A DNA stretch of 14,778 nt from Pseudomonadota bacterium. GTDB lineage: Bacteria > Pseudomonadota > Alphaproteobacteria > Acetobacterales > Acetobacteraceae. Where the stretch lies: the NCBI GenBank assembly GCA_021841985.1, contig JAKCCP010000350.1, positions 1-14,778 of the forward strand, written 5' to 3'. A model generated the notes under the pieces. That model was not told the DNA's origin and searched no databases. It saw nothing but the letters and a program-made list of their open reading frames with translations. Below are positions 13,813 through 14,778 of this stretch, one piece after another. Position numbers and translations under genes: made by a program. Each line of letters opens with the position of its first letter. Position 1 is the first letter of the stretch.

Positions 13813-14778
13813 TCAGAGCCGCATCTCATCGGCCGGATCGAGCGCCGCCTGCCGGGCGAGGCCGCTCATCGCGCGCCGCACGCCACACTCGCGTTGCGGC
13901 TCATCGTCGGCGTCCTCGAGCGGCTCGAACTCATTGACCGGCCGCGGCGGTGGCGGCGCGATGTCCTCATGCGCCTGCAGCTCGGGCTCGCGGCGGAGGC
14001 CGCCATTTGCCGCATCATCGGTGCTGGCGGAGGAAGGTTCGGCGAGGATCGCGCCCGCCCAGTCCCCTTGATCGGCGACGGCATCATCGGGAGCCGGTTC
14101 CAGAACGTGCGGGGGCAAGGATGGCGGCGGCAGAATGCGTGCTGCGAGTTCGGGATCTTCGTAGTAGCGGGCTTTCCTCGCGCGGATCGGCGGGCAGGCC
14201 GAGACCAGCACCAGCTCGTCCTCCTGCGCAAGCTGCATGATCTCGCCCGCGGTCAGAAGTGGCCGCGCAGTTTCCTGGCGCGAGACCATGAGATGGCCAA
14301 GCCAGGGGCTGAGCCGGTGGCCGGCGTAGTTTTTCATCGCGCGCATTTCGGTCGCGGTGCCGAGGGCGTCAGAGACACGCTTGGCGGTGCGCTCGTCGTT
14401 GGTCGCAAAACTCACGCGGACATGGCAGTTGTCGAGGATCGAGTTGTTCGGGCCGTAGGCTTTCTCGATCTGGTTGAGCGACTGCGCGATCAGGAAGCTT
14501 TTCAACCCATAGCCCGCCATTAAGGCGATCGCGCTTTCGAAGAAATCCAGCCGCCCGAGTGCCGGAAACTCATCGAGCATCAGCAGCAGCCGATGCCGCG
14601 GCGCTTTCGGCGCGAGCTCCTCGGTCAGACGCCTTCCGATCTGGTTGAGGATCAGGCGCACGAGCGGCTTGGTGCGGCTGATGTCAGAAGGCGGCACTAC
14701 CAGGTAGAGGGTGGTCGGCGCCTTTGCCTCCACCAGGTCGCGGATGCGCCAGTCGCAGCTTCGCGTCACGGTGGCGAC
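13813..14778 (-). CDS. traG: TraG/VirD4-type coupling protein, C-terminal part (5' end beyond window)
   Basis: The frame is open from the window edge (reading V-A-T-V-T-R-S-C-D-W) to the stop at 13813, giving about 321 residues of the C-terminal part. It shows the second half of the T4CP NTPase: TLYLVVPPSDISRTKPLVRL, Walker B LLLMLDEFPALGRLD, FLIAQSLNQIEKAYGPNNSI, LDNCHVRVSFATNDERTAKR, and the closing RQETARPLLTAGEIMQL and DELVLVSACPPIRARKARYY. A Pro/Asp-rich variable tail follows. Walker A lies outside the window. Coupling proteins bring the relaxase-DNA complex to the channel and drive its transport. The stop is five bases from the CopG-type start, so the two are probably co-transcribed. 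The first Met-capable codon inside the window (GTG 14769) is internal and not the real start. Confidence 0.95.
   Translation of the reverse strand, partial: VATVTRSCDWRIRDLVEAKAPTTLYLVVPPSDISRTKPLVRLILNQIGRRLTEELAPKAPRHRLLLMLDEFPALGRLDFFESAIALMAGYGLKSFLIAQSLNQIEKAYGPNNSILDNCHVRVSFATNDERTAKRVSDALGTATEMRAMKNYAGHRLSPWLGHLMVSRQETARPLLTAGEIMQLAQEDELVLVSACPPIRARKARYYEDPELAARILPPPSLPPHVLEPAPDDAVADQGDWAGAILAEPSSASTDDAANGGLRREPELQAHEDIAPPPPRPVNEFEPLEDADDEPQRECGVRRAMSGLARQAALDPADEMRL

Overview
The window is GC-rich proteobacterial DNA. It carries most of a P-type (Trb) conjugative type IV secretion operon on the minus strand, interrupted by one large plus-strand gene for a SIR2-domain protein. The gene order traG - ribbon-helix-helix (CopG-type) gene - trbB-C-D-E-J-L-F-G-I, without trbH, and the protein wording (for example the VirB10-type ending of TrbI and the TrbE start MMPLAEYRRR) are those of plasmids and integrative elements of Alphaproteobacteria. 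I cannot name a genus. The window is probably part of a conjugative plasmid or an integrative conjugative element.

Layout, read in the direction of trb transcription (high to low coordinates): 14778-13813 holds the C-terminal part of the coupling protein TraG/VirD4. 13807-13352 is a CopG-type protein. 13351-13006 is non-coding and rich in short repeats. 9373-13005 on the opposite strand is the 1210-residue SIR2-domain protein. 9372-8918 is a divergent intergenic region. 8917-1 is a tightly packed run of trbB (ATPase), trbC (pilin), trbD, trbE (VirB4-type ATPase), trbJ, a 27-codon open frame where trbK would be expected, trbL, trbF, trbG and trbI (which runs off the window a few residues before its end). 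Almost every junction in this run is an ATGA or TGATG overlap, which points to one translationally coupled operon building the mating channel and pilus.

The unusual part is the SIR2 gene. Its N-terminal ~285 residues carry the NAD-binding and catalytic signatures of SIR2-like domains (GAGFS, TTNWD, LHGS). The remaining ~900 residues look helical and have no P-loop. That architecture resembles the defence-associated sirtuins DSR1/DSR2, which deplete NAD+ on phage infection. It sits, reversed, between two blocks that are normally contiguous (traG-copG and trbB onward), has visibly lower GC than its surroundings, starts with TTG, and is flanked by intergenic DNA with dyads and direct repeats. 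The simplest reading is an acquired anti-phage or anti-plasmid cargo gene lodged inside the transfer operon. It splits that operon into two transcription units and leaves open how trbB-trbI is now expressed.
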